Translations under genes and position numbers: made by a program
Notes under the pieces: generated by a model
Told to the model about the DNA's origin: nothing
Database searches by the model: none
The model's input: only the letters and a program-made list of their open reading frames with translations
In this document: in pieces, positions 8,802-17,138 of the stretch
Position numbering within the stretch: position 1 is the stretch's first letter
Layout of the letters: every line of letters begins with the position of its first letter
Source: Opitutia bacterium
Lineage (GTDB): Bacteria; Verrucomicrobiota; Verrucomicrobiia; Opitutales; Seribacteraceae
Length of the DNA: 59,560 nt
Reading direction: 5' to 3'
Assembly: GCA_018645475.1 (NCBI GenBank)
Contig: JABGWU010000154.1
Span: 1-59,560 of the forward strand

Positions 8802-9859
8802 GGAATCCGTAAGAATATGGTTTTGGCCAAAATAAATTCTAGAAAAATAAGAATAAGTGCCAATGCAAGAGACCATTGGAACAGTTCCTCAAAAATAATA
8901 TTCACATTTAATTCAACTTTTGTTTTTTCAAGCCGATCAATTTCATTGTAAATAGATGCGAGTTCGCTCTTATTTTTTGCCTCGTAAAAACGGGCATTGC
9001 TAGCGTTAGAAACTTTTTGAAGAATTTCTTTATCAACGGGATAGTCCGCAACTTGAACAACAGGTTTTCCATTCGCATATCGCATTAAATCTCTAGATCT
9101 TTGATCAAATAAATAAGTTCTTGTCCTGGTCGCAGTTCCTACCGCAATGGTGTAGATTTTAATATTATCACTTTTTGCTCCCTCCGCATAAATTAATGGG
9201 CTATGGGGTGGGGGAGGTTCGTCTTTTCCATCCGTAAGTAAGATGAGGATTTTCGATTTTGATTCCAATGTTCTCAATCGATTTATTCCTTCTGCTAATG
9301 CAGAACCAATGTTTGTACCTGTCTGGTGAGTCAATCCCACCCGTAGTCTATCAATATTTTTTTGTAAGTGTTCTTTATCTAATGTAAGTGCACTCACGAG
9401 GTAAGGGTCTACTGAAAATGCAACGAGTCCAATTCGGTCGTGTTTTCTTTTTGCGACAAAATCTTTGATCACTCCTTTAACCACATCTAGACGAGTAATT
9501 TCAGCTTTTGGGTCTTCACTCATATCGAGAGCCAGCATGGAAGCTGATAGGTCGATCGCTAGTACAATATCTACTCCGCTGGTAATAATCGAACTTGTAC
9601 TCCGGTCAAATTGTGGTCGTGCCAAAGTAAGAGTTAAAAAGATGAGGGAGAGGCATCTTAAGGATTTAAGAATTACTTGAGAATAATTACTATTTTTAGT
9701 AACGCTTTTTTTAATTCTTGAAAGCGTGGGAAAAAGAAGAGTTGAATCTTTCATATCCCCCTTTTTTTGAATCCATAAAATAATTGGAATAACGAGAAGT
9801 AAAAAAAGCCACAATGGTTCGGCTAAATGAATTTTTTGCCAGTCTTGCCAGTATTCCAT
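8798..9859 (-). CDS. batA: BatA von Willebrand A membrane protein
   Basis: A 353-residue partner of BatB. The N-terminal membrane helix (LWLFLLLVIPIILWIQKKGD) is followed by a second helix and LARPQFDRS. The VWA domain carries a complete MIDAS: DIVLAIDLSASMLALDM supplies DxSxS, GLTHQTGTNIG the threonine and ILLTDGKDEP the aspartate. A single helix near the C-terminus (WSLALALILIFLEFILA) anchors it. In BatA proteins the MIDAS face is thought to bind metal-dependent protein ligands across the inner membrane. It begins 6 nt after the upstream DUF4381-like stop and overlaps batB by 4 nt. Its C-terminus contains the batB start codon. Confidence 0.93.
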   Translation of the reverse strand: MEYWQDWQKIHLAEPLWLFLLLVIPIILWIQKKGDMKDSTLLFPTLSRIKKSVTKNSNYSQVILKSLRCLSLIFLTLTLARPQFDRSTSSIITSGVDIVLAIDLSASMLALDMSEDPKAEITRLDVVKGVIKDFVAKRKHDRIGLVAFSVDPYLVSALTLDKEHLQKNIDRLRVGLTHQTGTNIGSALAEGINRLRTLESKSKILILLTDGKDEPPPPHSPLIYAEGAKSDNIKIYTIAVGTATRTRTYLFDQRSRDLMRYANGKPVVQVADYPVDKEILQKVSNASNARFYEAKNKSELASIYNEIDRLEKTKVELNVNIIFEELFQWSLALALILIFLEFILAKTIFLRIP

Positions 9860-9865
9860 TATAGT

Positions 9866-10468
9866 TTATGATTGAACTTTCGAAGAAACATTTTCTGCTT
9901 CTTCAAGCTTTTCGTGGGTATCTTTTACAAAATGCAATGCAGTATCCATAAGCAGATTCATTTGACCAGAATCTGAATCTTCTTTGGAATATTTTATACG
10001 GTCACCCTGTTCAACAAACTCCTGAAGTATTTTATCATACCTATTTTGAAAAAAAGTATGGGATGCTATTTCCCTCATGAATTCTTCTCCGGTTAACTCC
10101 ATTGCGGGTACTTTGAAAACTCTTTCAACATAAATTCTTAATATTTCCGATAATCTAAAAACAAAAGGTTTAGCAGAAAGTGCAGGATTTTGGTTTTGCA
10201 ATGATTGTATATTTAACAGTGCATCCTCGTATGGGTCAGTGGGTTCAGTTTCTGGTTCATTTGATTCATCTTTTCTCTTTTTCTTCATTAATAGAATCAG
10301 AAGTAAAACAGTTATAATTATAGAAATAGTTATAACTATGAGCAATTGGTTTTCTTTGATTAATTGCGAAAAGCTTTTAAAAATTGGAATGGGTATGTCT
10401 TCTTCTCTTTTCGAATCGAGCAGGTATGCCTTGTTTGTTATGAAATCAATATTTTTCATAGTTATCAC
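9866..10468 (-). CDS. DUF4381-like single-pass membrane protein of the bat operon
   Basis: A 200-residue protein that sits where other moxR-bat operons encode a DUF4381 protein, between DUF58 and batA. The short extracytoplasmic N-terminus contains PIPIFKSF. One strong transmembrane helix (LLIVITISIIITVLLLILLM) follows, then a basic stop-transfer KKKRKDES and a cytosolic helical domain with FVFRLSEILRIYVERVFKVP and MELTGEEFMREIA, matching the helical pattern of that family. The first start, GTG at 10468, overlaps the DUF58 stop as GTGA; an ATG at 10459 is the alternative. The family name rests on position and pattern, so it is held less firmly than its neighbours. Confidence 0.75.
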   Translation of the reverse strand: MITMKNIDFITNKAYLLDSKREEDIPIPIFKSFSQLIKENQLLIVITISIIITVLLLILLMKKKRKDESNEPETEPTDPYEDALLNIQSLQNQNPALSAKPFVFRLSEILRIYVERVFKVPAMELTGEEFMREIASHTFFQNRYDKILQEFVEQGDRIKYSKEDSDSGQMNLLMDTALHFVKDTHEKLEEAENVSSKVQS

Positions 10469-11397
10469 CCTTTTCGGTTTCCTCTTAAATGGAAGAACTC
10501 TCTTAGAGTTTTGACATAATCTGAATCAGTTGAAAATTGAAAGTTATCAATGCCTCTCCTGCGAAGTCTACGAATAAAACTCTCTTGTATCTTTTCGGTA
10601 TGTTCTTTGTATTGATTTCTGAAATCTTTATTTGAAGAGTCCACAATAATAGTTTCTCCCGTTTCAGCATCCTCTAAATGAACTCTTCCCACATTTGGGA
10701 AATCCTTTTCAATCATATCATGGATTTGACAACAAACTAAGTCGTGCCTTCTTCGAGTAGTAGATAGTTCCTTTAGGAATATATTTTCAACTGTTTCTTC
10801 AACCGAATCATATTCAGGTATGATAAAATCAGATAATAGAAAAACAACCGCCCTTCTTCTCATTACGCGGTTCAAAAACCTAAGGCCTTCATTTAGATCA
10901 GTTCCTTTACTTTCGTTTTGATGAAAAAGAATATCTCTCAGAATGCGAAGGACATGCTTTTGACCCTTAGCAGGAGGTAGGTATTTTTCAATTTTGTCTG
11001 AGAAAAGAAGCAATCCAACTTTGTCACCATTTCGGTTTGCCGAGAAGGATAAAAGAGCACCTAGTTCGGCTAATCTTTCTCTTTTGGTTCTGCCTTTAGA
11101 TCCCCAAACCCCACTATTACTGATATCAATTGCGAGTAAAATGGTTAATTCTCTTTCCTCTCTGTATTGCTTTACGAAGGGGATGCCCATTTTTGCAGTA
11201 ACATTCCAGTCGATTGATCTGACTTCGTCGCCAGGTTGATATTCTCTGACTTCTTCGAAGTCGATGCCTTGTCCCTTAAATGCACTATGATAAGAACCAG
11301 CTAATGCCTCGGATACGAGTCGATTGGAGCGAATTTCAATTTGCCTTACCTTACGAAGTATCTCTCTGGTAAACTCCTGATCCAGTTCATCCATCAT
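10465..11397 (-). CDS. DUF58 domain protein (VWA-like MoxR partner)
   Basis: A 310-residue soluble protein of the DUF58 family, which contains a VWA-like fold and is almost always encoded beside MoxR AAA+ ATPases. The hallmark block is present: GSYHSAFKGQGIDFEEVREY, then DEVRSIDWNVTAKMG and VKQYREERELTILLAIDISN. The DISNS sequence stands where a MIDAS DxSxS would be. It opens 43 nt after the moxR stop and its stop overlaps the next start by 4 nt. By family precedent it acts with MoxR as a chaperone-like or metal-insertion/activation pair for the membrane VWA proteins BatA and BatB; that role here is inferred. Confidence 0.93.
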   Translation of the reverse strand: MMDELDQEFTREILRKVRQIEIRSNRLVSEALAGSYHSAFKGQGIDFEEVREYQPGDEVRSIDWNVTAKMGIPFVKQYREERELTILLAIDISNSGVWGSKGRTKRERLAELGALLSFSANRNGDKVGLLLFSDKIEKYLPPAKGQKHVLRILRDILFHQNESKGTDLNEGLRFLNRVMRRRAVVFLLSDFIIPEYDSVEETVENIFLKELSTTRRRHDLVCCQIHDMIEKDFPNVGRVHLEDAETGETIIVDSSNKDFRNQYKEHTEKIQESFIRRLRRRGIDNFQFSTDSDYVKTLREFFHLRGNRKG

Positions 11398-11440
11398 TCA
11401 AAACTAAAGTAAAATTTAATAAAAGAATTTACCTTTTAAT

Positions 11441-12460
11441 TTAAGGTACAGGAACCGTTTCAAAAATCTTTTTTATGATGTCATCACTTGAAACATTTTC
11501 TGCTTCTGCTTCGTAGCTAACGATGACCCTGTGCCTAAGAACATCTAATCCAATATCTTTGATGTCTTGAGGTGTTACAAAACTACGGCCTTGCATGTAG
11601 GCAGATGCTTTTGATGCCAGGGCTAAACTAATTGTTGCTCGAGGAGATGCTCCGAAGCGAATAAATGCACTGAGTTCAGCAGCTCCGTAACTTTCAGGGT
11701 TTCTAGTCGCAAGTACTACATCCACTAAATATCCTTTAAGTTTCTCGTCTAGATATATACGGTCAATCGATTTTCGAGAGTTAAAAATTGTTTCAGCGTC
11801 AACGACAGGGCTGACTTCATGTTTTACTGAAACATTAGCATTCGAGTCTAAAATTTTAAGTTCATCATCTCGGTCAGGGTAATCCACTAGAAGTTTCAGC
11901 ATAAAACGATCCATTTGAGCTTCTGGTAGTGGGTATGTGCCTTCTTGATCAATAGGGTTTTCTGTAGCCAGGACTAAAAACGGTTGAGGTAATATAAATG
12001 TTTCGTCTCCAATAGTTACCTGTCTTTCTTGCATTCCTTCAAGCAGAGCACTCTGAACTTTCGCCGGTGCTCTATTAATCTCATCAGCTAAAAGAAGATT
12101 TGTAAATATCGGTCCTTTTTTAGTAGTGAATTCTCCTTTATTTGGACTGTAAATTAATGTGCCAACCACATCTGCCGGCAAAAGATCCGGAGTGAACTGA
12201 ATCCTTTTAAACTCTGCTTTCATACATTGAGCTAGTGTTTTTACAGCTAATGTTTTTGCAAGTCCAGGCACACCTTCCAGGAGGACATGTCCATTTGCCA
12301 ATAGACCGATGATTAATCGGTCCACAAGATATTTTTGGCCGACAATTACTTTTCCTATTTCTTGTTTCAGTAATTCAACCCATGCGGCTTCACTTCTTAT
12401 TCTTTCTTGTTCTTCCGGTGCAGGTGGTTGGACTATTTGTTGAGTTTGATTTGAGGACAT
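11441..12460 (-). CDS. moxR: MoxR-family AAA+ ATPase
   Basis: A 339-residue AAA+ ATPase that heads the bat operon. Walker A is GVPGLAKT, Walker B with the following block is LLADEINRAPAKVQSALLEGMQE, sensor 1 lies in FLVLATENPIDQEGTYPLPEAQ, and sensor 2/lid residues are in FGASPRATISLALASKA. These are the standard MoxR signatures. The N-terminal tail (SSNQTQQIVQPPAPEEQE) is low complexity. MoxR proteins act with VWA and DUF58 partners in folding, metal insertion or stress tolerance. The ATG has no evident Shine-Dalgarno sequence. The gene is divergent from the CHASE2 cyclase across 162 nt, which must hold both promoters. Confidence 0.95.
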   Translation of the reverse strand: MSSNQTQQIVQPPAPEEQERIRSEAAWVELLKQEIGKVIVGQKYLVDRLIIGLLANGHVLLEGVPGLAKTLAVKTLAQCMKAEFKRIQFTPDLLPADVVGTLIYSPNKGEFTTKKGPIFTNLLLADEINRAPAKVQSALLEGMQERQVTIGDETFILPQPFLVLATENPIDQEGTYPLPEAQMDRFMLKLLVDYPDRDDELKILDSNANVSVKHEVSPVVDAETIFNSRKSIDRIYLDEKLKGYLVDVVLATRNPESYGAAELSAFIRFGASPRATISLALASKASAYMQGRSFVTPQDIKDIGLDVLRHRVIVSYEAEAENVSSDDIIKKIFETVPVP

Positions 12461-12473
12461 GATTTATTTAGAT

Positions 12474-12509
12474 GACAAATTAATAGCGTTAGTAGAAAGA
12501 CAATTTGTC
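12474..12509. promoter_or_regulatory. inverted repeat in the divergent moxR/cyclase control region
   Basis: GACAAATT (12474-12481) and AATTTGTC (12502-12509) form a perfect 8-bp inverted repeat with a 20-nt spacer. The right arm lies within its own 11-nt palindrome, GACAA-T-TTGTC (12499-12509). A TTGTCC box (12505-12510), then 17 nt, then AATTAA (12528-12533) could serve as a plus-strand promoter overlapping the palindrome. A role as operator is speculative; only the symmetry is seen directly. Confidence 0.35.
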
Positions 12510-12622
12510 CTTTATGAATGATATTTTAATTAAAGCTTGTATTTTTTCAGCTTGCACATTGGTCAAAAGAAAAGATTCATTTTAACTGACTAATTCAACT
12601 AATCAACAAATATTACTTTCCT

Positions 12623-15600
12623 ATGTTCAAACTAAGTAAAGAATCAAAATTAACATTTATGTGTTTACTCGTTATTCCTTTTATCTGGATGATAGTGAAT
12701 CACCGCGGCTATATAGATACTTGGAAGACTAAATCCTTGGACTTGCGATTAAGTTCAGATTTGCCGGGTGCACGTGGAGAGATTGTACATAATAATAATT
12801 CTGAAGAGAAAATTATTGTAGAGGGTAATAAATCGATACCAAAGATCCCCAAAGTCGTATATGTGAATTTTGATGCCGCTACTCTATCTATGGATGATGT
12901 TGGGGAAAGGCCTTGGGATCGTGCATTTTTTCGAGATATGTCGATGGCATTAATGGAAAAAGGTAGAGCGCGAGTAATAGCATTTGACTTCGGTTTTACG
13001 CCCAAAAGTATGTCTAAAATGGTTCCTAAAGAAAATTCCTATCGCAGTGATTCCGCAATGGGAGAGTTAATAAGGGCATATCCAAATCAAGTCGTTCTTG
13101 GTTGTCTGTATTCGGGAGTCCCGACTCCATTTGTAAAGGCAACAGGGGCAAGTGCTTTTCCCCCACTATTTAAAGATGGTTATTCTATTGAAGCTGCAAG
13201 AAATAGTGGGTCATATAATTACCCTGAATCACCGACTTACCCTCTTCAAAATTATCTTGATGGTCAGTATCTTGGGCGAACAGGATCCTTTACCGTTCCT
13301 CCATATCGTTACGGTTTTCCGGGCGAGGGTAAACCTGCAGTGGACAATGTTCCTCGATGGGTTCCTTTATGGTTTCCGGGAGGAGGTAAAGCTCACGCTT
13401 ACAATTTGTTGGGAGGCAAGCAAAGCAAATTACCTTTTGAAATGCTGTTAGAAAATTTAGATGAGCACGCTGTGCTTGTTGTGAATCTTAAAAACTTTAC
13501 TGATCAAAAAGAAAAACTTATCGAGGAAATTACTTCGATTAAAGCTCAGATTCTCGAGTATAGTCGAAGAAAAAGTAAGGTTGAAAATTTATATAACAGC
13601 CTTTTGAAGGAAAATTCTGATTATAAGGAGATCGAAGTAGGTATTAAGAATTTTATCGCTACTTTAGAGGCAAACCCATCATTAGGTGCAATTATAACTC
13701 CTCAATTAGAAGCAAGAAAAAAGGACATGAATAAATTCCTTAATGGCTTGTTTGCCAAATCTAAAAAAAGGCCAGGCGGAACCAATGATTCGAATCTGCT
13801 CAAGAAGAATTTAAAAGAATTAGAAAGTATTGTTTCAAATTTAAAGGTGACGCTTTCTGCAAATCCATCCCTTTCAGCTGTTATTAAACCGCAAATTGAA
13901 TCAAAAGAAAAAGATATTTTGGTAATTAAGGAGAAATTAGAAGCTGCCACTTTTAATATCGAAAAATTTGAAGCAGATTTAAAGGAATTAGAAAGCACAG
14001 TATCAAATTTAAGAACCGCGTTAGCTTCAAATCCAGCAATTGCAGGAGTTATTCAACCCCAAATTTCCGCAAAGGAAGAACAAATTAAAGCTGCTCAAAC
14101 AAAAATACAAAAATTTAAAGATCAAGAAGATTTTACATTATCCTCAACGCAGGAAAACGCTCTTATCGAGAACTTGTTAAAAAATGTTCAAATCCAAAAG
14201 AAGGTTCTTGATGAAATTAATAATGATTTACTTGTTTTTACAAATGAGGAAGAAAAACTTAGTAAAGTGTTAAAAAAAATAACATCAGACTTGTCGCTCA
14301 CATCAGAACGAATCGCTCAACTTGAAGGAAAGTCTCCCACTGAGTTAGTTGAAACGAACAGTACCCTGCGTTTAGTCTACAAGCGCGATGCAGGAGATGA
14401 GGGTGAGGGTAGGTTAGTTGATTCTTTTCCTAATGAAGTTCCTTTATTTCGGGACCGTGCGGTTTACACTTTAGGAGTTGAGTCGTTGTTAGCTTACTAT
14501 GGATTGGATGAAAAGAATGTAAGAGTTTCCGAGGACAACTTACGCTTTTTGATTTCGGATAATGCTGGAGAAACTTTAATCGAAGCACCTCTGGAAGAAA
14601 AGCAATTCTTAGAGGTCAACTGGTTTTCTAGTTGGTCTGAAAAATCGCCCGAAAAGATTTTAGTTATGGAAGCCAAAAGAGCTTATGGGGAAGAAGATTT
14701 CAATTTATATATTTCTTTAGTACCCCAAATCTTTGAAAAGTTTCTAGCAAAAGTAAAAAATTATGAACTACCCAAAAGTATCGATGATTATCCATCATCA
14801 ATGCAAAATTTAGGTTTGGATAATAAGGTCGTTGAAATTGCTAGAAAACTATTGTCGGAAAGATTACCAAGAGAAGAAATCCCCTCATTCGATCAGTTAA
14901 TGTCTGTGATTGAAGCTATTTCCTATTATTTTATACCATCCTCGCTTGATTCTAATTTTAATCCAATGTGTGGAATGCGTGATGTGATTCAAAATAGTCG
15001 TTTCTTGGATCAAGTAGAATCAACAATCACCTCGATAACAAAACAAATTGAAAAATTGGAGGGACCCACTGTATTAGGAGCGATTAATAACGCCTTATTG
15101 CAAAATCCGGAGAACGGCAAGTTGCTTGCTCAAAAAAAGCAAGTTGAGGATGCCATTTTAACCAATAAAAATAACCTAGCAGTCCAAGAAGATGAGCTTT
15201 TTAGAATAAACGAGTTCTTCTCCCGTTTTGAAAATGCAATTATACTTGTAGGTCCAGAGGAAGCGACTTTTCAGGATTTAGCTCCCACACCTTTTGATAA
15301 ATCTGCGTCCCCTAAAGTTGGGGTACATGGTAATTTAATAAAAACATTAACTTCAGGTTTTTATATCAAGCGCCTAAGTATCGAGGTTGACCATGCAGCA
15401 ACTTTAGGCGTCGGGGTAATTATGGCATTACTTGCTGTTTATCAGGGGGCTCGATCGAGCTGGGTCCAGGCAGGTGGCATTATCTTACTTTTAGGATATG
15501 TATTCTTTGGCTTTATTACATTTTCAAATACACATGTTGTTTGGCCCATTACTGCACCTGCATGTGCTGGTATAAGTACTTCTTTTATAGGCCTCGCGGT

Positions 15601-16570
15601 TATGGTTGTTATCGAGCAAAAAGCAAAGGGTCGCTTGAAAGGCATGTTTGGTAGTTATGTTTCTTCGGAATTAGTGGAGCAGATGGTTGAATCTGGTGAA
15701 GAGCCTTCGCTGGGTGGGCAGGAAACTGCAATCACAGCCTTCTTTAGTGATGTTCAGGCATTTTCAAGCTTTTCCGAGCTTCTTAGTCCGACCGGTCTAG
15801 TTGATCTAATGAATGAGTATTTAACTGCAATGACTAATATCTTGCAGGAAGAACGGGGGACTTTGGATAAGTATATTGGTGATGCAATTGTTGCCATGTA
15901 CGGTGCTCCGATACCCATGGATGACCACGCTTATCAATCCGTTAGGACCGCTATTTTGATGCAGCAGGAACAAATTAAATTGAGGGAGAAATGGTCCCGT
16001 GAAGAAGAAAAATGGGGGAAGTGCCATGGATTAGTATCGAAAATGCAAACTCGTATAGGTTGCAATACTGGTACAGCAACAGTCGGAAATATGGGTGCAC
16101 TAGATCGGTTTAATTACACCATGATGGGAGATATGGTCAACTTGGCTGCTCGTTGTGAGAGTGGAGCAAAAGCATATGGAGCTTATATAATGATCACCGA
16201 AGAAACTATGTTGGCATCAAAGCAAACTCAGGATGACATTGCATTTCGCTACTTGGATAGAATCGTCGTGAAAGGTCGTAAGCAACCAGTTGCAATGTTT
16301 GAACCTACTGGCTTTATGTCAGAGTTAACACAGGAAACGCAAGATTGCCTTGATTGTTTTAAGCAAGGAATTGACAATTATTTAAAGCAGGACTGGGACG
16401 GTGCTTTGGGAATGTTTGAAAAATCAAAAGGGTTTGAGCCAAACAAACCCGGAATTACCCCTGGAGTAGTTGATAATCCATCCATTATTCTCATCGACCG
16501 ATGTAAAATAATGAAAGAAAACCCTCCTGGCAAAGATTGGGACGGTGTTTATGTTATGACATCAAAGTAG
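12623..16570 (+). CDS. CHASE2-sensor class III adenylate/guanylate cyclase with coiled-coil insertions
   Basis: A 1315-residue membrane cyclase, about twice the usual CHASE2-cyclase length. One N-terminal membrane helix (FMCLLVIPFIWMIVNH) leads into a CHASE2 domain (PKVVYVNFDAATLS, RPWDRAFFRDMSMAL). This is interrupted by a coiled-coil region, about residues 290-560, and by a second helical insert, about 655-865, before the CHASE2 end (AIILVGPEEATFQDLAPTPFD). Three membrane helices follow, then the catalytic domain. AFFSDVQAF and LDKYIGDAIVAMYGAP supply the metal aspartates and the purine-specifying lysine, while FNYTMMGDMVNLAARCE gives the second specificity position and the transition-state Asn and Arg. 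The residues favour ATP as substrate, hence cAMP. A TPR-like tail follows. It is divergent from moxR and ends 3 nt from the convergent redoxin stop. Confidence 0.93.
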   Translation: MFKLSKESKLTFMCLLVIPFIWMIVNHRGYIDTWKTKSLDLRLSSDLPGARGEIVHNNNSEEKIIVEGNKSIPKIPKVVYVNFDAATLSMDDVGERPWDRAFFRDMSMALMEKGRARVIAFDFGFTPKSMSKMVPKENSYRSDSAMGELIRAYPNQVVLGCLYSGVPTPFVKATGASAFPPLFKDGYSIEAARNSGSYNYPESPTYPLQNYLDGQYLGRTGSFTVPPYRYGFPGEGKPAVDNVPRWVPLWFPGGGKAHAYNLLGGKQSKLPFEMLLENLDEHAVLVVNLKNFTDQKEKLIEEITSIKAQILEYSRRKSKVENLYNSLLKENSDYKEIEVGIKNFIATLEANPSLGAIITPQLEARKKDMNKFLNGLFAKSKKRPGGTNDSNLLKKNLKELESIVSNLKVTLSANPSLSAVIKPQIESKEKDILVIKEKLEAATFNIEKFEADLKELESTVSNLRTALASNPAIAGVIQPQISAKEEQIKAAQTKIQKFKDQEDFTLSSTQENALIENLLKNVQIQKKVLDEINNDLLVFTNEEEKLSKVLKKITSDLSLTSERIAQLEGKSPTELVETNSTLRLVYKRDAGDEGEGRLVDSFPNEVPLFRDRAVYTLGVESLLAYYGLDEKNVRVSEDNLRFLISDNAGETLIEAPLEEKQFLEVNWFSSWSEKSPEKILVMEAKRAYGEEDFNLYISLVPQIFEKFLAKVKNYELPKSIDDYPSSMQNLGLDNKVVEIARKLLSERLPREEIPSFDQLMSVIEAISYYFIPSSLDSNFNPMCGMRDVIQNSRFLDQVESTITSITKQIEKLEGPTVLGAINNALLQNPENGKLLAQKKQVEDAILTNKNNLAVQEDELFRINEFFSRFENAIILVGPEEATFQDLAPTPFDKSASPKVGVHGNLIKTLTSGFYIKRLSIEVDHAATLGVGVIMALLAVYQGARSSWVQAGGIILLLGYVFFGFITFSNTHVVWPITAPACAGISTSFIGLAVMVVIEQKAKGRLKGMFGSYVSSELVEQMVESGEEPSLGGQETAITAFFSDVQAFSSFSELLSPTGLVDLMNEYLTAMTNILQEERGTLDKYIGDAIVAMYGAPIPMDDHAYQSVRTAILMQQEQIKLREKWSREEEKWGKCHGLVSKMQTRIGCNTGTATVGNMGALDRFNYTMMGDMVNLAARCESGAKAYGAYIMITEETMLASKQTQDDIAFRYLDRIVVKGRKQPVAMFEPTGFMSELTQETQDCLDCFKQGIDNYLKQDWDGALGMFEKSKGFEPNKPGITPGVVDNPSIILIDRCKIMKENPPGKDWDGVYVMTSK
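13640..14110 (+). repeat. heptad-phased coiled-coil repeats inside the cyclase CHASE2 domain
   Basis: Three related units share the pattern ANPSLxxVIxPQIExKEK: residue 350 onward (EANPSLGAIITPQLEARKKD), residue 413 (ANPSLSAVIKPQIESKEK) and residue 469 (SNPAIAGVIQPQISAKEE). Units two and three also share LKELES(I/T)VSNL upstream, at 13811 and 13979. The spacing is 63 and then 56 residues, exactly nine and eight heptads, so the coiled-coil phase is kept. A weaker relative, QNPENGKLLAQKKQVEDA, occurs near residue 827 in the second insertion. The Asn-Pro step probably marks a turn between antiparallel helices. Confidence 0.75.
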
Positions 16571-16573
16571 CAT

Positions 16574-17128
16574 TTACTTCCATTTTATGTTACAGCCAAT
16601 ACTTGGTGTTTGTGATTTAGGTGCATCTTCACCTTGAAGTAAGAGGTTAACTGCATTGCTTATGTCAAAACCCGTGATTTCAATATTATTGTTTGGTCTC
16701 GAATCATCATACTGACCCCGATAAAAAAGTTCTTTATTTTGATCAAAGAGAAAAAAGTCTGGTGTGCATGCAGCTTTGTATGATTTTGCAACTTCCTGAT
16801 TCTCATCAAAAAGATAAGGGAAATCAAAATTAAGTTTTTTAGCTTCTATTGCCATCTTTTCAGGTGAATCATCAGGAAATTTATCCTTATCATTTGCTGA
16901 AATTGCATAGATTCTTAATCCCTGTTTCCCAAAATTATTAAATAAGGCAGGAAGGTGATTGTTTAAGTGTACAACATATGGGCAGTGATTGCATATAAAA
17001 GCCATTAGAAACCCTTTTCCTTCTGTTTTATTCGTAAAAGAGCAGAGATTTTTACTGACAGAATCTTGAAGATTGAAGGGGGGGGCTTGTGTTCCTAGGG
17101 CGAGCATATTTGATTCTGTAGCAACCAT
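16574..17128 (-). CDS. thioredoxin-like/AhpC-TSA family redoxin
   Basis: A 184-residue thioredoxin-fold protein of the family with a CNHCPYV active-site motif (here MAFICNHCPYVVHLNNHLPA). LRIYAISANDKDKFPDDSPE and the cis-proline region CTPDFFLFD, both standard for TlpA/redoxin-like proteins, are present. The tail includes SIGCNIKWK, which this family also keeps. There is no clear signal peptide, so a cytosolic location is likely. Its exact redox partner is not known. It starts 10 nt after the mrdA stop, so it is probably co-transcribed with the mre genes. A C8 tract on the coding strand (17078-17085) lies in its Gln-Ala-Pro-Pro-Phe segment. Confidence 0.85.
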   Translation of the reverse strand: MVATESNMLALGTQAPPFNLQDSVSKNLCSFTNKTEGKGFLMAFICNHCPYVVHLNNHLPALFNNFGKQGLRIYAISANDKDKFPDDSPEKMAIEAKKLNFDFPYLFDENQEVAKSYKAACTPDFFLFDQNKELFYRGQYDDSRPNNNIEITGFDISNAVNLLLQGEDAPKSQTPSIGCNIKWK

Positions 17129-17138
17129 AATTTTTTAT

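Noticed and set aside
12623-16570. The cyclase ORF as two genes joined by sequencing error
   Set aside because: Both CHASE2 halves, the membrane helices and the catalytic domain read in one frame, and the repeats are in phase with heptads. A single protein is the simplest reading.
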